Shown here piece by piece: positions 1-12,895 of a DNA stretch of 64,000 nucleotides. Made by a program: the position numbers and the translations under genes. How positions within the stretch are numbered: the stretch's first letter is position 1; the number at the start of each line of letters is the position of its first letter. The notes under the pieces were generated by a model, which saw only the letters and a program-made list of their open reading frames with translations, had not been told where the DNA came from and made no database searches. The DNA is from Xanthomonas sp. SI (GTDB lineage: Bacteria; Pseudomonadota; Gammaproteobacteria; Xanthomonadales; Xanthomonadaceae). The stretch covers positions 1 through 64,000 of the forward strand of contig NZ_CP051261.1 in the NCBI RefSeq assembly GCF_014236855.1, in the 5' to 3' direction.

Positions 1-1341
1 ATGGATGCTTGGCCCCGTTGCCTGGAACGTCTGGAAGCTGAATTTCCAGCCGAGGACGTTCACACCTGGTTGAAACCGCTGCAAGCCGAACAGCGCCATG
101 ACAACAGCATGGTCCTGTACGCCCCGAACGCCTTCATCGTCGAACAGGTGCGCGAGCGCTACCTGGCGCGGATCCGCGAACTGATGACCTATTTCGCCGG
201 CAGCGGCGAAGTGGCGTTGCAGGTCGGCTCGCGTCCGCGCGCGCCGGAGCCGGTGGCCCCGGTCGCCAGCGATGCGGCCGCCGCGCGCACGCCGCCGGCG
301 CCGTTGCTGGAGCCGTTCGCCGGCAACCTCGACTCGCACTACACCTTCGCCAACTTCGTCGAAGGCCGCAGCAACCAACTCGGCCTGGCCGCGGCCACGC
401 AGGCGGCGCAGAAGCCCGGCGACCGCGCGCACAACCCGCTGCTGCTGTACGGCAGCACCGGCCTGGGCAAGACCCACCTGATGTTCGCCGCCGGCAACGC
501 GATGCGCGAGCAGAACCCCAACGCGCGGGTCATGTACCTGCGCTCGGAACAGTTCTTCAGCGCGATGATCCGCGCGCTGCAGGACAAGACCATGGACCAG
601 TTCAAGCGCCAGTTCCAGCAGGTGGACGCGCTGCTGATCGACGACATCCAGTTCTTCGCCGGCAAGGACCGCACCCAGGAAGAGTTCTTCCACACCTTCA
701 ACGCGCTGTTCGACGGCCGCCAGCAGATCATCCTGACCTGCGACCGCTACCCGCGCGAGGTCGAAGGCCTGGAGCCGCGGCTGAAGTCGCGCCTGGCCTG
801 GGGCCTGTCGGTGGCGATCGACCCGCCCGACTTCGAGACCCGAGCGGCGATCGTGCTGGCCAAGGCGCGCGAACGCGGCGCCGAGATTCCCGATGACGTG
901 GCGTTCCTGATCGCCAAGAAGATGCGCTCCAACGTGCGCGACCTGGAAGGCGCGCTCAACACGCTGGCCGCCCGCGCCAACTTCACCGGCCGTGCGATCA
1001 CCACCGAGTTCGCCCAGGAGACGCTGCGCGACCTGCTGCGCGCGCAGCAGCAGGCGATCGGCATCCCCAACATCCAGAAGACCGTGGCCGACTACTACGG
1101 CCTGCAGATCAAGGACCTGCTGTCCAAGCGCCGTACCCGCTCGCTGGCGCGGCCGCGGCAGGTGGCGATGGCCCTGACCAAGGAACTGACCGAACACAGC
1201 CTGCCGGAGATCGGCGACGCGTTCGCCGGCCGCGACCACACCACCGTGCTGCACGCCTGCCGGCAGATCAAGCACCTGATGGAAACCGACGGCAAGTTGC
1301 GCGAGGACTGGGACAAGCTGATCCGCAAGCTGAGCGAGTAG
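1..1341 (+). CDS. dnaA: Chromosomal replication initiator DnaA
   Basis: Binds DnaA boxes at the origin, melts it and loads the DnaB helicase. The 446-residue protein has the family's usual four parts: an N-terminal helicase-interaction domain, a short Ala/Pro-rich linker at about residues 80-105, an AAA+ core with Walker A GSTGLGKT at 151-158 and Walker B LLIDDIQF from 211, and a C-terminal DNA-binding domain with the signature [11 protein letters not shown] near 409-419. The window has been opened exactly at this ATG, so no upstream promoter is visible. It is followed by dnaN, recF and gyrB in the classical origin order. Length and motifs are complete and nothing looks damaged. Confidence 0.99.
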   Translation: MDAWPRCLERLEAEFPAEDVHTWLKPLQAEQRHDNSMVLYAPNAFIVEQVRERYLARIRELMTYFAGSGEVALQVGSRPRAPEPVAPVASDAAAARTPPAPLLEPFAGNLDSHYTFANFVEGRSNQLGLAAATQAAQKPGDRAHNPLLLYGSTGLGKTHLMFAAGNAMREQNPNARVMYLRSEQFFSAMIRALQDKTMDQFKRQFQQVDALLIDDIQFFAGKDRTQEEFFHTFNALFDGRQQIILTCDRYPREVEGLEPRLKSRLAWGLSVAIDPPDFETRAAIVLAKARERGAEIPDDVAFLIAKKMRSNVRDLEGALNTLAARANFTGRAITTEFAQETLRDLLRAQQQAIGIPNIQKTVADYYGLQIKDLLSKRRTRSLARPRQVAMALTKELTEHSLPEIGDAFAGRDHTTVLHACRQIKHLMETDGKLREDWDKLIRKLSE

Positions 1342-1457
1342 CGGGCCGGCACCGCGCCGGAAAGGCGCGGATCGGCACCCTCGCGAGCGCTCCGGTGCGG
1401 CATGCCGGAAGCGGCGGATAAATCGGTGCATGACTTCGCGACAAATCCGGTAGAAAC

Positions 1458-1466
1458 TGTGGATAA
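1458..1466 (+). promoter_or_regulatory. DnaA box TGTGGATAA
   Basis: The sequence TGTGGATAA matches the DnaA-box consensus TTWTNCACA (read on the other strand as TTATCCACA) perfectly. It lies 117 bp after the dnaA stop codon. Confidence 0.75.
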
Positions 1467-1492
1467 AGTGCAGCGCGGCGGCGCCGGCAAAA

Positions 1493-1501
1493 CTATCCAC
1501 A
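1493..1501 (-). promoter_or_regulatory. DnaA box, inverted (CTATCCACA)
   Basis: CTATCCACA differs from the consensus TTATCCACA by one base and lies 35 bp from the first box in the opposite orientation. Confidence 0.55.
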
Positions 1502-1665
1502 GGTTTCCCCACCCCTACAGGGGCAGTAATACCCGGGATTGAAGGGCTGAAAAACCCTTTGAATCCAGATAGTTAAGCTACCTTTGCACCGAAAATCGCT
1601 CTACCATCACCACCAAGCTTTTGATTTATTCCATATCTTTTTAAAGCATAGGGGCACGGAACCAC

Positions 1666-2766
1666 ATGCGTTTCACACTGCAGCGCGAAGCCTTCCTCAA
1701 GCCATTGGCGCAAGTCGTCAATGTGGTCGAACGCCGCCAGACCTTGCCGGTTCTGGCCAACTTCCTGGTGCAGGTGCACGACGGGCAACTGTCGCTGACC
1801 GGTACCGACCTGGAAGTGGAAATGGTGTCGCGTATCGCGGTCGACGACGCACAGGACGGCGAAACCACGATCCCGGCACGCAAGCTGTTCGAGATCATTC
1901 GGGCGCTGCCCGACGGCAGCAAGATCACCGTCTCGCAGACCGGCGACAAGATCACCGTGCAGGCCGGGCGTAGCCGCTTCACCCTGGCCACGCTGCCCGC
2001 CAACGATTTCCCGTCGGTCGACGAAGTGGAAGCCACCGAGCGGGTGCTGGTGCCGGAAGCGGCGCTGAAGGAACTGATCGAGCGCACCGCCTTTGCGATG
2101 GCGCAGCAGGACGTGCGCTATTACCTCAATGGCCTGCTGTTCGACCTGCGCGACCAGACGCTGCGCTGCGTGGCCACAGATGGCCATCGCCTGGCGCTGT
2201 GCGAGACCGAACTGGAGAACGCCGGTGGCGCCAAGCGCCAGATCATCGTGCCGCGCAAGGGCGTGACCGAGCTGCAGCGCCTGCTGGAAGGCGGCGATCG
2301 CGAGGTCGAGCTGGAAGTGGGCCGCAGCCACGTGCGGGTCAAGCGCGACGATGTCACTTTCACCTCGAAGCTGATCGACGGCCGTTTCCCCGATTACGAA
2401 GCGGTGATCCCGATCGGTGCCGACCGTGAGGTCAAGCTGGATCGCGAGGCCCTGCGCGCGGCGCTGCAGCGTGCGGCGATCCTGTCCAACGAAAAGTACC
2501 GCGGCGTGCGCGTGGAAGTCTCGCCGGGGCAGCTGAAGATCAGCGCGCACAATCCCGAGCAGGAAGAAGCGCAGGAAGAGATCGAGGCCGACACCAAGGT
2601 CAGCGACCTGGCGATCGGCTTCAACGTGAACTACCTGCTCGACGCGCTGTCTGCGCTGCGCGAGGAGTTCATCGTGATCCAGCTACGCGACGCCAACTCC
2701 TCCGCACTGGTGCGCGAGGCCAGTAGCGCCCGCTCCCGCCACGTGGTGATGCCGCTGCGTCTCTGA
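1666..2766 (+). CDS. dnaN: DNA polymerase III beta subunit (sliding clamp)
   Basis: Forms the ring-shaped dimer that tethers DNA polymerase III to DNA. The 366-residue product has the family length and begins MRFTLQREAFLKPL; it ends in the characteristic HVVMPLRL tail that packs at the peptide-binding cleft. Three clamp-like domains of about 120 residues fit the length. The ATG follows the AT-rich intergenic region with a weak ribosome site. It is preceded by dnaA and followed by a parS site and a terminator, so recF probably has its own promoter. Confidence 0.99.
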   Translation: MRFTLQREAFLKPLAQVVNVVERRQTLPVLANFLVQVHDGQLSLTGTDLEVEMVSRIAVDDAQDGETTIPARKLFEIIRALPDGSKITVSQTGDKITVQAGRSRFTLATLPANDFPSVDEVEATERVLVPEAALKELIERTAFAMAQQDVRYYLNGLLFDLRDQTLRCVATDGHRLALCETELENAGGAKRQIIVPRKGVTELQRLLEGGDREVELEVGRSHVRVKRDDVTFTSKLIDGRFPDYEAVIPIGADREVKLDREALRAALQRAAILSNEKYRGVRVEVSPGQLKISAHNPEQEEAQEEIEADTKVSDLAIGFNVNYLLDALSALREEFIVIQLRDANSSALVREASSARSRHVVMPLRL

Positions 2767-2782
2767 CGCTAGCCTAATGTCG

Positions 2783-2798
2783 TGTTCCACGTGGAACA
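2783..2798. promoter_or_regulatory. parS centromere site, perfect
   Basis: TGTTCCACGTGGAACA is a perfect 16-bp palindrome and matches the parS sequence bound by ParB in Pseudomonas and relatives. It lies 17 bp after the dnaN stop. Two close matches follow inside recF, giving a cluster near the origin as expected for a chromosomal ParB loading zone. Confidence 0.9.
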
Positions 2799-2806
2799 CA
2801 ACCTAG

Positions 2807-2836
2807 AAACCCGGCCTTCGCGCCGGGTTTTCTTTT
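2807..2836 (+). terminator. Rho-independent terminator after dnaN
   Basis: A stem of AAACCCGGC and GCCGGGTTT with a short loop is followed by a T-rich run (TTCTTTT). Confidence 0.85.
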
Positions 2837-2876
2837 GTCCAAGGCTCACAGGCGCTTCCGAGCCCACGAAAGCCTC

Positions 2877-2910
2877 CTGTGGGAGCAACTTCAGTCGCGA
2901 CGGGCCTTAC
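2877..2910. repeat. Degenerate REP-like element
   Basis: The stretch reads GTGGGAGCAACTTCAGTCGC, a decayed copy of the repeat GTAGGAGCGGCTTCAGCCGC that recurs in many gaps of this window. Confidence 0.6.
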
Positions 2911-3129
2911 CGACCAGGTTTGATGTCTTCACCGAGACTCAATGGGTTCCCTGGATTGCCTCGCGGTAGCAAAACCACCCGCCCGCCCACCGCCCGCATC
3001 GAATTCAACCCGCCCACCAAGCTGCACTCGCGACAGGACGTTCGCAGCCGCTTTGGGTATGCTGCCGCCTATACCCTGATGAGCTGACCCGCGTGCGCCC
3101 GGTGCGAGCGCCTCGCCCCGATTCCGCGT

Positions 3130-6791
<3,662 letters not shown>

Positions 6792-6803
6792 TGCGGCATC
6801 GCC

Positions 6804-6825
6804 GCCCCCGGCGCGCGCCGGGGGC
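6804..6825. terminator. GC-rich hairpin after gyrB
   Basis: A perfect 22-bp palindrome with arms GCCCCCGGCGC and GCGCCGGGGGC begins 12 bp after the gyrB stop. It lacks a clear T run, so it may stabilise the mRNA end or be a weak terminator. Confidence 0.5.
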
Positions 6826-6869
6826 CGGCATCGTTCCGCTCCCCTAGCCTGCTCTCGCCCAGGATCGCG

Positions 6870-7724
6870 ATGACCTCGCTGCCGTCGCACATGCCCGCCC
6901 CGCCCCCGCTGACCAATGCCGCGCCGCCGCCGTCCGGCTGGGGCAAGCCGGTGCTCGCTTTCGTTCTCGACGTGCTGCTGGCCGCGGTCGTGTTGCTGGC
7001 CGTCAGCGTGCTGTCCGGCTTGGTCTGGGGCGTGGTGCGCGGCTTCCAGATCACCATGGAGCTGCGTGCGCAGGGCATTCCCGCCGATCGGCTGGCCACC
7101 GCCGTCGCCTCCCAGATCGGCCAGCCGGGAGCGCTGGCGCAGCTGCTGATCGCCCTGGTCAGCACCCTGTCCGCGGCCTTGCTGCTGTACTTCCTGCGCC
7201 GCCCGGCCAACGCCGCCGAGCGCCGTGCCTCCTGGCAGGCCGCGCGCGTGCCGGCGACCTGGGGCTGGGTGCTGCTGGTCGCGGTGGCGGTATTCGTGGG
7301 CAGCAGCGTGCTGTCCAACCTCGGCGCACAGCTGGGGATCAAGCCGGTGCCGACCAACCTGCCGCTGATGCGCGAAGCGATGACGCAGATGCCGCTGTTC
7401 CTGGTCGTGTTCGCGGTGCTGATCGCCCCGGCCTACGAGGAACTGCTGTTCCGCCGCGTGCTGTTCGGGCGCCTGTGGGATGCCGGCCGGCCGCGGCTGG
7501 GCATGGCGCTCAGCGGCGCCGCCTTCGCGCTGGTGCACGAATTGCCCGGCACCACCGGCAATGGCGTGGCCGAAACCCTGCAGCTATGGTTGGTCTACGG
7601 CAGCATGGGCGCCGCGTTCGCATGGCTGTACAAGCGCACCGGCACCTTGTGGGCGCCGATCGCCGCGCACGGGCTGAACAACGCCGTCGCTGTAGCGGCT
7701 TTGTACTGGTTTGGCACAACTTGA
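6870..7724 (+). CDS. CPBP-family intramembrane metalloprotease
   Basis: A 284-residue inner-membrane protein with several hydrophobic helices (for example at about residues 28-52, 88-110 and 124-145). The CPBP (CAAX protease and bacteriocin-processing) signature EELLFRR starts at residue 190, followed by conserved helices with a His in FALVHELPG and in APIAAHGLNN, the likely metal ligands. Bacterial members are linked to membrane protein processing or peptide self-immunity; the substrate here is unknown. The N-terminus is Pro-rich and cytoplasmic. It stands alone between gyrB and a lipoprotein protease on the same strand. Confidence 0.85.
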   Translation: MTSLPSHMPAPPPLTNAAPPPSGWGKPVLAFVLDVLLAAVVLLAVSVLSGLVWGVVRGFQITMELRAQGIPADRLATAVASQIGQPGALAQLLIALVSTLSAALLLYFLRRPANAAERRASWQAARVPATWGWVLLVAVAVFVGSSVLSNLGAQLGIKPVPTNLPLMREAMTQMPLFLVVFAVLIAPAYEELLFRRVLFGRLWDAGRPRLGMALSGAAFALVHELPGTTGNGVAETLQLWLVYGSMGAAFAWLYKRTGTLWAPIAAHGLNNAVAVAALYWFGTT

Positions 7725-7791
7725 AGATTTGTTTGACGAAAAGTTAAGACGTGTGCCACCACACTGCGATGCGTGTCATAGGGGGACCCGT

Positions 7792-8598
7792 ATGAAGAGT
7801 GTTGTACTGGGGGCATCGATCGCGGTGCTGCTGACAGCGTGTGCGACTACCACCTCGCCGACCGGGCGTACCCAGGTCGTGGGTGGCGTATCGCAGCAGG
7901 AACTGGATCAGCTTGGCCTGAAGGCCTTTGCCGAGACCAAGGCCAAGGAGCCGATCGACAACGATCCGAAGCGCAACGCCTACGTGCGCTGCGTGGTCAA
8001 CACGCTGGTCGCGCAATTGCCGACGCAGTGGCGCGGCACGGCGTGGGAAACCGCGCTGTTCGACGACAAGGAACCCAATGCGTTCGCGCTGCCCGGCGGC
8101 AAGGTCGGCGTCAACAGCGGCATCTTCACCGTGGCCAAGAACCAGGATCAGCTGGCGGCGGTGCTCGGCCACGAGATCGGCCACGTGATCTCGCGCCACC
8201 ACGAAGAACGCATCACCCGCCAGATGGGCACCCAGACCGGCCTCAGCGTGCTCGGCGCGCTGGCCGGCGCGCGCTATGGCAGCGCCGCGGCCGATACGGT
8301 GGGCCAGGTCGGCGGCATGACCGCGCAGGCCGCGTTCCTGCTGCCGGGTTCGCGCACCCAGGAGAGCGAGGCCGACGTGGTCGGCCAGCGGCTGATGGCG
8401 CAGGCCGGTTTCGACCCCGCGCAGGCGGTGGATCTGTGGAAGAACATGATGGCCGCCGGCGGCCAACGCCCGCCGCAATGGCTGTCCACTCACCCCGATC
8501 CCAGCGCCCGCATCGGCGAACTGCAACGCGATGTCGCTACGCTTGAGCCCGTGTATGCGCAGGCGCGCAGTGCCGGGCGGACGCCGAAGTGCGGTTGA
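7792..8598 (+). CDS. M48-family metallopeptidase, lipoprotein
   Basis: Predicted zinc protease of the outer-membrane or periplasmic quality-control type (LoiP/BepA-like M48). From the ATG at 7792 it has 268 residues with a lipoprotein signal ending in LLTAC, so the mature protein begins at a lipidated Cys. Zinc motif HEIGH is at residues 127-131 and the third-ligand motif ESEADVVG follows about 60 residues later. An open frame extends upstream to 7711 but overlaps the preceding gene; the lipobox fixes the start at 7792. The +2 residue after Cys is Ala, which favours outer-membrane sorting. Confidence 0.9.
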   Translation: MKSVVLGASIAVLLTACATTTSPTGRTQVVGGVSQQELDQLGLKAFAETKAKEPIDNDPKRNAYVRCVVNTLVAQLPTQWRGTAWETALFDDKEPNAFALPGGKVGVNSGIFTVAKNQDQLAAVLGHEIGHVISRHHEERITRQMGTQTGLSVLGALAGARYGSAAADTVGQVGGMTAQAAFLLPGSRTQESEADVVGQRLMAQAGFDPAQAVDLWKNMMAAGGQRPPQWLSTHPDPSARIGELQRDVATLEPVYAQARSAGRTPKCG

Positions 8599-8755
8599 GT
8601 GCATCGGCGCCGCCGCGCATGGGCGTGCGCCGTGCATGGCAATGCGTCCTAAAAACGTTTTCACCGCGTATAGGTTTCTGTTAGTTTTGCTGGCTCGGCC
8701 CAGGATGGCCGCTCCGTCTTCCGTGCCGCTCAGGGCGGTTCCACCGAGGTGATCC

Positions 8756-9949
8756 ATGAAATTCAGTATCCGCAAGCAAGCGCTGTTGTCCCTGGTGATC
8801 ACTGCTGCCCTCGGCGGCGCGGTGGTGACCGACGCCGTCGCGCAGTCCGATCGCTCCGAGCAGCGCTCCTCGCGCAAGTCCAAGAACGAAAAGGCCGCGG
8901 TGATGTTCCCCAACGCCACCCGCCAGGAGCCGACCGGCAAGCCGTCGGCCAAGCTCGGCAGCAAGCTGCAGAAGCTGATCGACACCTACAACAAGGGCGA
9001 GGACTACGCCGGCGTGCGCACCCAGGCCGACGAGATCCTTGCCAATAGCGCGGCCAACGAATACGACAAGTCCATCGCCGCGCAGCTGGCCGCGCAGGCC
9101 GCCTACAACCTGGACGACAGCAAGGCCGCCAAGCAGTACCTGCAGCAGGCGATCCAGTTCAACGGCCTGGACAACAACGGCCACTTCCAGTCGATGCTGA
9201 TGCTGGCGCAGCTGCAGCTGCAGGACGACGAAACCGCCGCCGGTCTGGCCTCGCTGGACAAGTTCCTGGCCGAGTCCAAGTCGACCCGCCCGGAAGACCT
9301 GATCCTCAAGGGCCAGGCGCTGTACCAGACCGAGCGCTACCAGGAGGCGATCCCGGTGCTGCAGCAGGCCATCGCCGCCTCGCCCGAGCCCAAGGACAGC
9401 TGGAACCAGCTGCTGATGGCGTCCTACGCCGCCGCCGGTCAGACCGGCGAAGCGGTCAAGGCCGCCGAGACGCTGGCGGCGAAGACGCCGAACGACAAGA
9501 AGGCCCAGCTCAACCTGGCCAGCATGTACATGCAGGCCGACCAGATGGACAAGGCCGCTGCGGTGATGGACAAGCTGCGTGCGGCCGGGCAGTTGACCGA
9601 CGAGAAGGAGTACAAACAGCTGTACTCGATCTACGCCAACACCGACAAGAAGGAAAAGGACGTCATTTCGGTCATCAACGAAGGCCTGCAGAAAGGCATC
9701 CTCAAGCCTGACTACCAGACCTATCTGGCGCTGGCGCAGTCGTACTACTACACCGACCAGGTGCCGCAGGCGATCGAGAACTGGCAGAAGGCCGCGCCGT
9801 TGTCCAAGGACGGCGAAACCTATCTGAACCTGGCCAAGGTGCTGCACCAGGAAGGCCGCACCGCGGAAGCCAAGCAGGCCGCGCAGCAAGCGCTCGCCAA
9901 GGGCGTCAAGAAGCCGGAAGACGCCAAGAAGATCATCAATCTGAAGTAA
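8756..9949 (+). CDS. Tetratricopeptide-repeat protein, exported
   Basis: A 397-residue protein with an N-terminal signal (SIRKQALLSLVITAALGGAVV, ending near VAQS) and helical repeats of TPR type through the rest, for example at DKSIAAQLAAQAAYNL and RYQEAIPVLQQAIAASPEP. TPR solenoids bind partner proteins; the partner is not evident. It precedes the tonB cluster on the same strand with a 150-bp gap, and orthologues in this group are commonly found at this place. The location suggests an envelope role, which is inference. Confidence 0.85.
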   Translation: MKFSIRKQALLSLVITAALGGAVVTDAVAQSDRSEQRSSRKSKNEKAAVMFPNATRQEPTGKPSAKLGSKLQKLIDTYNKGEDYAGVRTQADEILANSAANEYDKSIAAQLAAQAAYNLDDSKAAKQYLQQAIQFNGLDNNGHFQSMLMLAQLQLQDDETAAGLASLDKFLAESKSTRPEDLILKGQALYQTERYQEAIPVLQQAIAASPEPKDSWNQLLMASYAAAGQTGEAVKAAETLAAKTPNDKKAQLNLASMYMQADQMDKAAAVMDKLRAAGQLTDEKEYKQLYSIYANTDKKEKDVISVINEGLQKGILKPDYQTYLALAQSYYYTDQVPQAIENWQKAAPLSKDGETYLNLAKVLHQEGRTAEAKQAAQQALAKGVKKPEDAKKIINLK

Positions 9950-10100
9950 AAAGCAAAAAAAGCCCCCGAAAACCAGTGCTTAAAGTAGTGCAGGTCACAG
10001 GGATTGGTATAAGCTTGGAGGTTCCTGCGGTGTCAAGCCGCCTGAACTGGGATTCAGATTCTTCGCGAATCCCGGCCCCCCTAAATCGAGTCATTGGCGC

Positions 10101-10775
10101 ATGACGGAACAATTGGTCATCAATCGGCATTACGACAGAGATGAAGCTTCCGGCCTCAGCTGGCCGCGCATCATCGGTATTGCCTTCGTAATCGCGCTGC
10201 ATCTGGCAGCACTGATGTTGTTGCTGATTCCAGCCGTTGCGCCGAAGGCGGCAGCGGAGAAGGAACGCAACATCGTCGTCACCCTGGTCGACGCCCCGCC
10301 GCCGCCGCCACCCCCCGCCGCCGCCGCCGCCGAAGCCGCCGGAAACGCCGCCGCCGCCGGTCAAAACCTGGCGCCGCCGAAGCCGACCCAGATCCCGCCG
10401 CCGCCGGAAGCCCCGGTGATCGACGTGCCGGAGCCGCGCCCGAGCGACATCGCCACGCCGCCGTCGCCGCCTGCGCCGCCTGCCGCCGCAACGGACATCG
10501 GCGCCAGCGTCGATATCTCGTCGAAGAACATGAACCCGCCGAAGTACCCGCCGTCCGCATTCCGGTCGGGCGCTGAAGGCGAGGTGATCCTGATCATCGA
10601 CGTCGACGCAAACGGTAACGTCACCAACGTCGCCGTCGAGAAATCCAGCCGCAACCGCGACCTGGACCGCGCCGCCATGGAAGCAGCGCGCAAGTGGCGG
10701 TTCAACGCCGCTACCGCCAATGGACAGAAGACCGCCGGCCGCGTCCGCGTTCCGGTCAACTTCGCGCTGAACTGA
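10101..10775 (+). CDS. tonB: Energy transducer TonB
   Basis: Couples the ExbB-ExbD proton motor to outer-membrane TonB-dependent receptors. The 224-residue protein has one N-terminal membrane anchor (IGIAFVIALHLAALMLLLI, about residues 31-49), a long Pro/Ala-rich periplasmic spacer (about 60-140) and a C-terminal TonB domain with YPPSAFRSGAEGEVILIIDV and a conserved AARKWRF motif. It heads the cluster with exbB and two exbD genes. Two TonB-dependent receptors in this window (25251 and 52528) are possible clients. Confidence 0.95.
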   Translation: MTEQLVINRHYDRDEASGLSWPRIIGIAFVIALHLAALMLLLIPAVAPKAAAEKERNIVVTLVDAPPPPPPPAAAAAEAAGNAAAAGQNLAPPKPTQIPPPPEAPVIDVPEPRPSDIATPPSPPAPPAAATDIGASVDISSKNMNPPKYPPSAFRSGAEGEVILIIDVDANGNVTNVAVEKSSRNRDLDRAAMEAARKWRFNAATANGQKTAGRVRVPVNFALN

Positions 10776-10868
10776 TACAAAGGCAGCAGGCCGGCGCACC
10801 CGCCGGTCTGCAGGCCCTGTCTACTCTTTGCACCACCCTCATCACCACACACAACAAAGGTAAGCGTC

Positions 10869-11633
10869 ATGCTGCAGGAAATTTTCATCGCCGCTGCTGC
10901 GGGGGGCAACAACGCATCGAACGCCCTGTCGCAGATGGGCTTCGAGCACCTGATCACCGAGATGACCTCCAAGCCGGGTGACTTCGCCGTCTCCTGGGTG
11001 GTGCTCATCACCCTTATCATCATGTCGGCGTCGTCTTGGTACTGGACCGTCATCAACATCTTCCGCGCCACCCGTCTGAAGGGCCAGGCCGACCGCGTCA
11101 CCAGCCTGTTCTGGGACACCCCGAACGCGCAGGACGCCATCCGTGCGATGGAAGAGCAGCCGGCCAGCGAGCCGTTCTCGAAGATCGCGCTCGACGCCGC
11201 TCAGGCCGCTGCGCACCACCAGCGCGCCGAAGCCGGTGCCGGCACCGGCCTGGGCGAGACCCTGAGCCGTTCGGAGTTCGTCGACCGCGCCCTGCGTCAG
11301 GCCGTGACCCGCGAAAGCACCAAGCTGCAGTCGGGCATGACCCTGCTGGCCACCGTCGGTGCGACCGCGCCGTTCGTCGGTCTGCTGGGTACGGTGTGGG
11401 GCATCTACGGCGCGCTGATCAAGATCGGTGCCACCGGCTCCGCCTCGATCGACGCCGTTGCCGGCCCGGTGGGTGAAGCGCTGATCATGACCGCGATCGG
11501 TCTGTTCGTCGCGATCCCGGCCGTGTTCGCGTTCAACTTCTTCAGCAAGGTCAACAGCTCGACGATCGCCAAGTTCGATACGTTCGCCCACGACCTGCAT
11601 GACTTCTTCGCCACTGGTTCGCGCGTTCGCTGA
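10869..11633 (+). CDS. exbB: Biopolymer transport protein ExbB
   Basis: Inner-membrane proton-channel subunit that energises TonB. The 254-residue protein has the MotA/TolQ/ExbB topology: an N-terminal helix (VVLITLIIMSASSWYWTVI), a cytoplasmic loop and two C-terminal helices containing ATVGATAPFVGLLGTVWGIY and the later AIGLFVAIPAVFAFNFF. It lies 93 bp after tonB and 42 bp before the first exbD, probably one operon. Confidence 0.96.
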   Translation: MLQEIFIAAAAGGNNASNALSQMGFEHLITEMTSKPGDFAVSWVVLITLIIMSASSWYWTVINIFRATRLKGQADRVTSLFWDTPNAQDAIRAMEEQPASEPFSKIALDAAQAAAHHQRAEAGAGTGLGETLSRSEFVDRALRQAVTRESTKLQSGMTLLATVGATAPFVGLLGTVWGIYGALIKIGATGSASIDAVAGPVGEALIMTAIGLFVAIPAVFAFNFFSKVNSSTIAKFDTFAHDLHDFFATGSRVR

Positions 11634-11675
11634 TCCGCGGTCGAGTAGTCCACGCAACGATTAACGGAGCCCGTT

Positions 11676-12101
11676 ATGGCTTTCAGTAGTGGTAACAGCG
11701 GCGGCCCCATGGCCGACATCAATGTCACGCCCCTCGTGGACGTGATGTTGGTGCTGCTGATCATCTTCATCATCACGGCACCGCTGATGTCCCACAAGGT
11801 CAAGGTGGAGCTGCCCCAAGCCAACCTGAAGCAGGATCCGGACAAGGACGAAAAACGTTCCAATCCGATCACGCTGTCGGTCAAGGAAGACGGGTCGCTG
11901 TACTGGAACGACGAGCCGGTTTCCAAGGAAGCTTTGGAATCGCGCTTCTCCACCGCTGCCCAGCAGACTCCGCAGCCGCCGCTCAACCTGCGTGGCGACC
12001 GCACGACCAAGATGCGTACGATCAACGAGATCACCAAGATCGCGCAGGGTCAGGGCATGCTGGACGTCGGCTTCGTTGCGACCAAAGAGAAGGGGAACTG
12101 A
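11676..12101 (+). CDS. exbD: Biopolymer transport protein ExbD, first copy
   Basis: Partner of ExbB in the proton motor. The 141-residue protein has the ExbD/TolR pattern: short cytoplasmic N-terminus, one helix with the proton-carrying Asp ([19 protein letters not shown], Asp at about residue 20) and a periplasmic domain. It is followed after 3 bp by a second exbD. Paired exbD genes are known from Xanthomonas, where the second copy has a specialised role. Confidence 0.95.
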   Translation: MAFSSGNSGGPMADINVTPLVDVMLVLLIIFIITAPLMSHKVKVELPQANLKQDPDKDEKRSNPITLSVKEDGSLYWNDEPVSKEALESRFSTAAQQTPQPPLNLRGDRTTKMRTINEITKIAQGQGMLDVGFVATKEKGN

Positions 12102-12104
12102 GCC

Positions 12105-12518
12105 ATGGCATTTAGCTCAGGAGGCGGCCGTGGTCCCATGGCCGACATCAACGTCACGCCGCTGGTCGACGTGATGCTGGTGCTGTTGATCATCTTCATC
12201 GTGACCGCGCCGATCATGACGTATCCGATCGACGTGGACCTGCCGCAGCGAGTGATCAACCCGCCGCCGCAGTTGCGCGACCCGCCGCCGCCGATCGATC
12301 TGCGTATCGATGCGTCGAACCAGCTCTTCTGGAACAACAGCCCGGTGGCTGTGACGGCGCTTCCGCAAATGATGGAAAACGAAGTACAGCGCGATCCGAC
12401 CAACCAGCCGGAACTGCGCATCGATGCCAATCCGGATTCCGAATACGAAGTGATGGCCAAGGTGCTGGCCGCCGCCAAGAATTCGGACATGAAAAAGATC
12501 GGCTTCGTGCAGCAATAA
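12105..12518 (+). CDS. exbD2: ExbD-family protein, second copy
   Basis: 137 residues, starting with the same MAFSSGGG...[22 protein letters not shown] pattern as the first copy and keeping the membrane Asp. The periplasmic part differs, with a Pro-rich stretch ([19 protein letters not shown]). In Xanthomonas campestris, exbD2 is known to matter for plant interaction rather than iron uptake; whether that applies here is inference. It ends in a strong terminator at 12554. Confidence 0.93.
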   Translation: MAFSSGGGRGPMADINVTPLVDVMLVLLIIFIVTAPIMTYPIDVDLPQRVINPPPQLRDPPPPIDLRIDASNQLFWNNSPVAVTALPQMMENEVQRDPTNQPELRIDANPDSEYEVMAKVLAAAKNSDMKKIGFVQQ

Positions 12519-12895
12519 GCTCTACCGCAACACCTCAGTCATGACGCGACTGCAACGCCACCGGAAACGGTGGCGTTTTTTTTGGCGCCGCCGGTGCGAT
12601 GCAGCGGAGTTGGAATCGGAGTCGGAGTCGGCGCCGCGGTGGTGTCGGTCTGCCGATGACGACGTTCGCGAAAAACTCGCCTCCGATTGCCATCGCTGTA
12701 GTGCGCGCAGGTCGTGTCCAACGGGTCGGCCTCCAGCGGGAAGTCGCCGCCGAAGCGGCGCCAAAGTGCGGTTCCGCCAGGCTCGGCGGATCACCTTGGC
12801 CTCTCCGCCTTGTCGCCAGTTGCCCCTCGCAAACCACCGCGGCGCAGGTGTAGGCTGGAGACGCGACACCACAACCACAGGACAGGAGGCACGCC
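12519..12895. other. Gap between exbD2 and the third exbD
   Basis: A 377-bp gap. After the terminator it shows a short hexanucleotide run (GGAATCGGAGTCGGAGTCGG at about 12611-12630) and a region that presumably carries the promoter of the third exbD. No credible gene is seen. Confidence 0.6.
12554..12584 (+). terminator. Terminator after exbD2
   Basis: A 10-bp stem (AACGCCACCG / CGGTGGCGTT) with a GAAA loop, followed by eight T. It is almost identical to the terminator at 13343 after the third exbD. Confidence 0.93.

Larger units (their letters stand above)
1342..1665. other. dnaA-dnaN intergenic region, candidate origin
   Basis: A 324-bp gap without a gene. It holds two DnaA-box matches in opposite orientation (1458-1466 and 1493-1501) and, downstream of them, an A+T-rich stretch from about 1555 to 1655 that contrasts strongly with the surrounding G+C-rich DNA. 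Boxes followed by an AT-rich unwinding region are what an origin looks like. In related bacteria the origin lies beside dnaA, but the region upstream of dnaA is not in the window, so the main origin could be there instead. The origin role is inference. Confidence 0.5.
2767..3129. other. dnaN-recF intergenic region
   Basis: A 363-bp gap. It contains a parS site (2783-2798), a rho-independent terminator (2807-2836) and a degenerate copy of the GTAGGAGCGGCTTCAGCCGC repeat at about 2877-2910. No gene is convincing here; small open frames lack a ribosome site. Confidence 0.7.
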
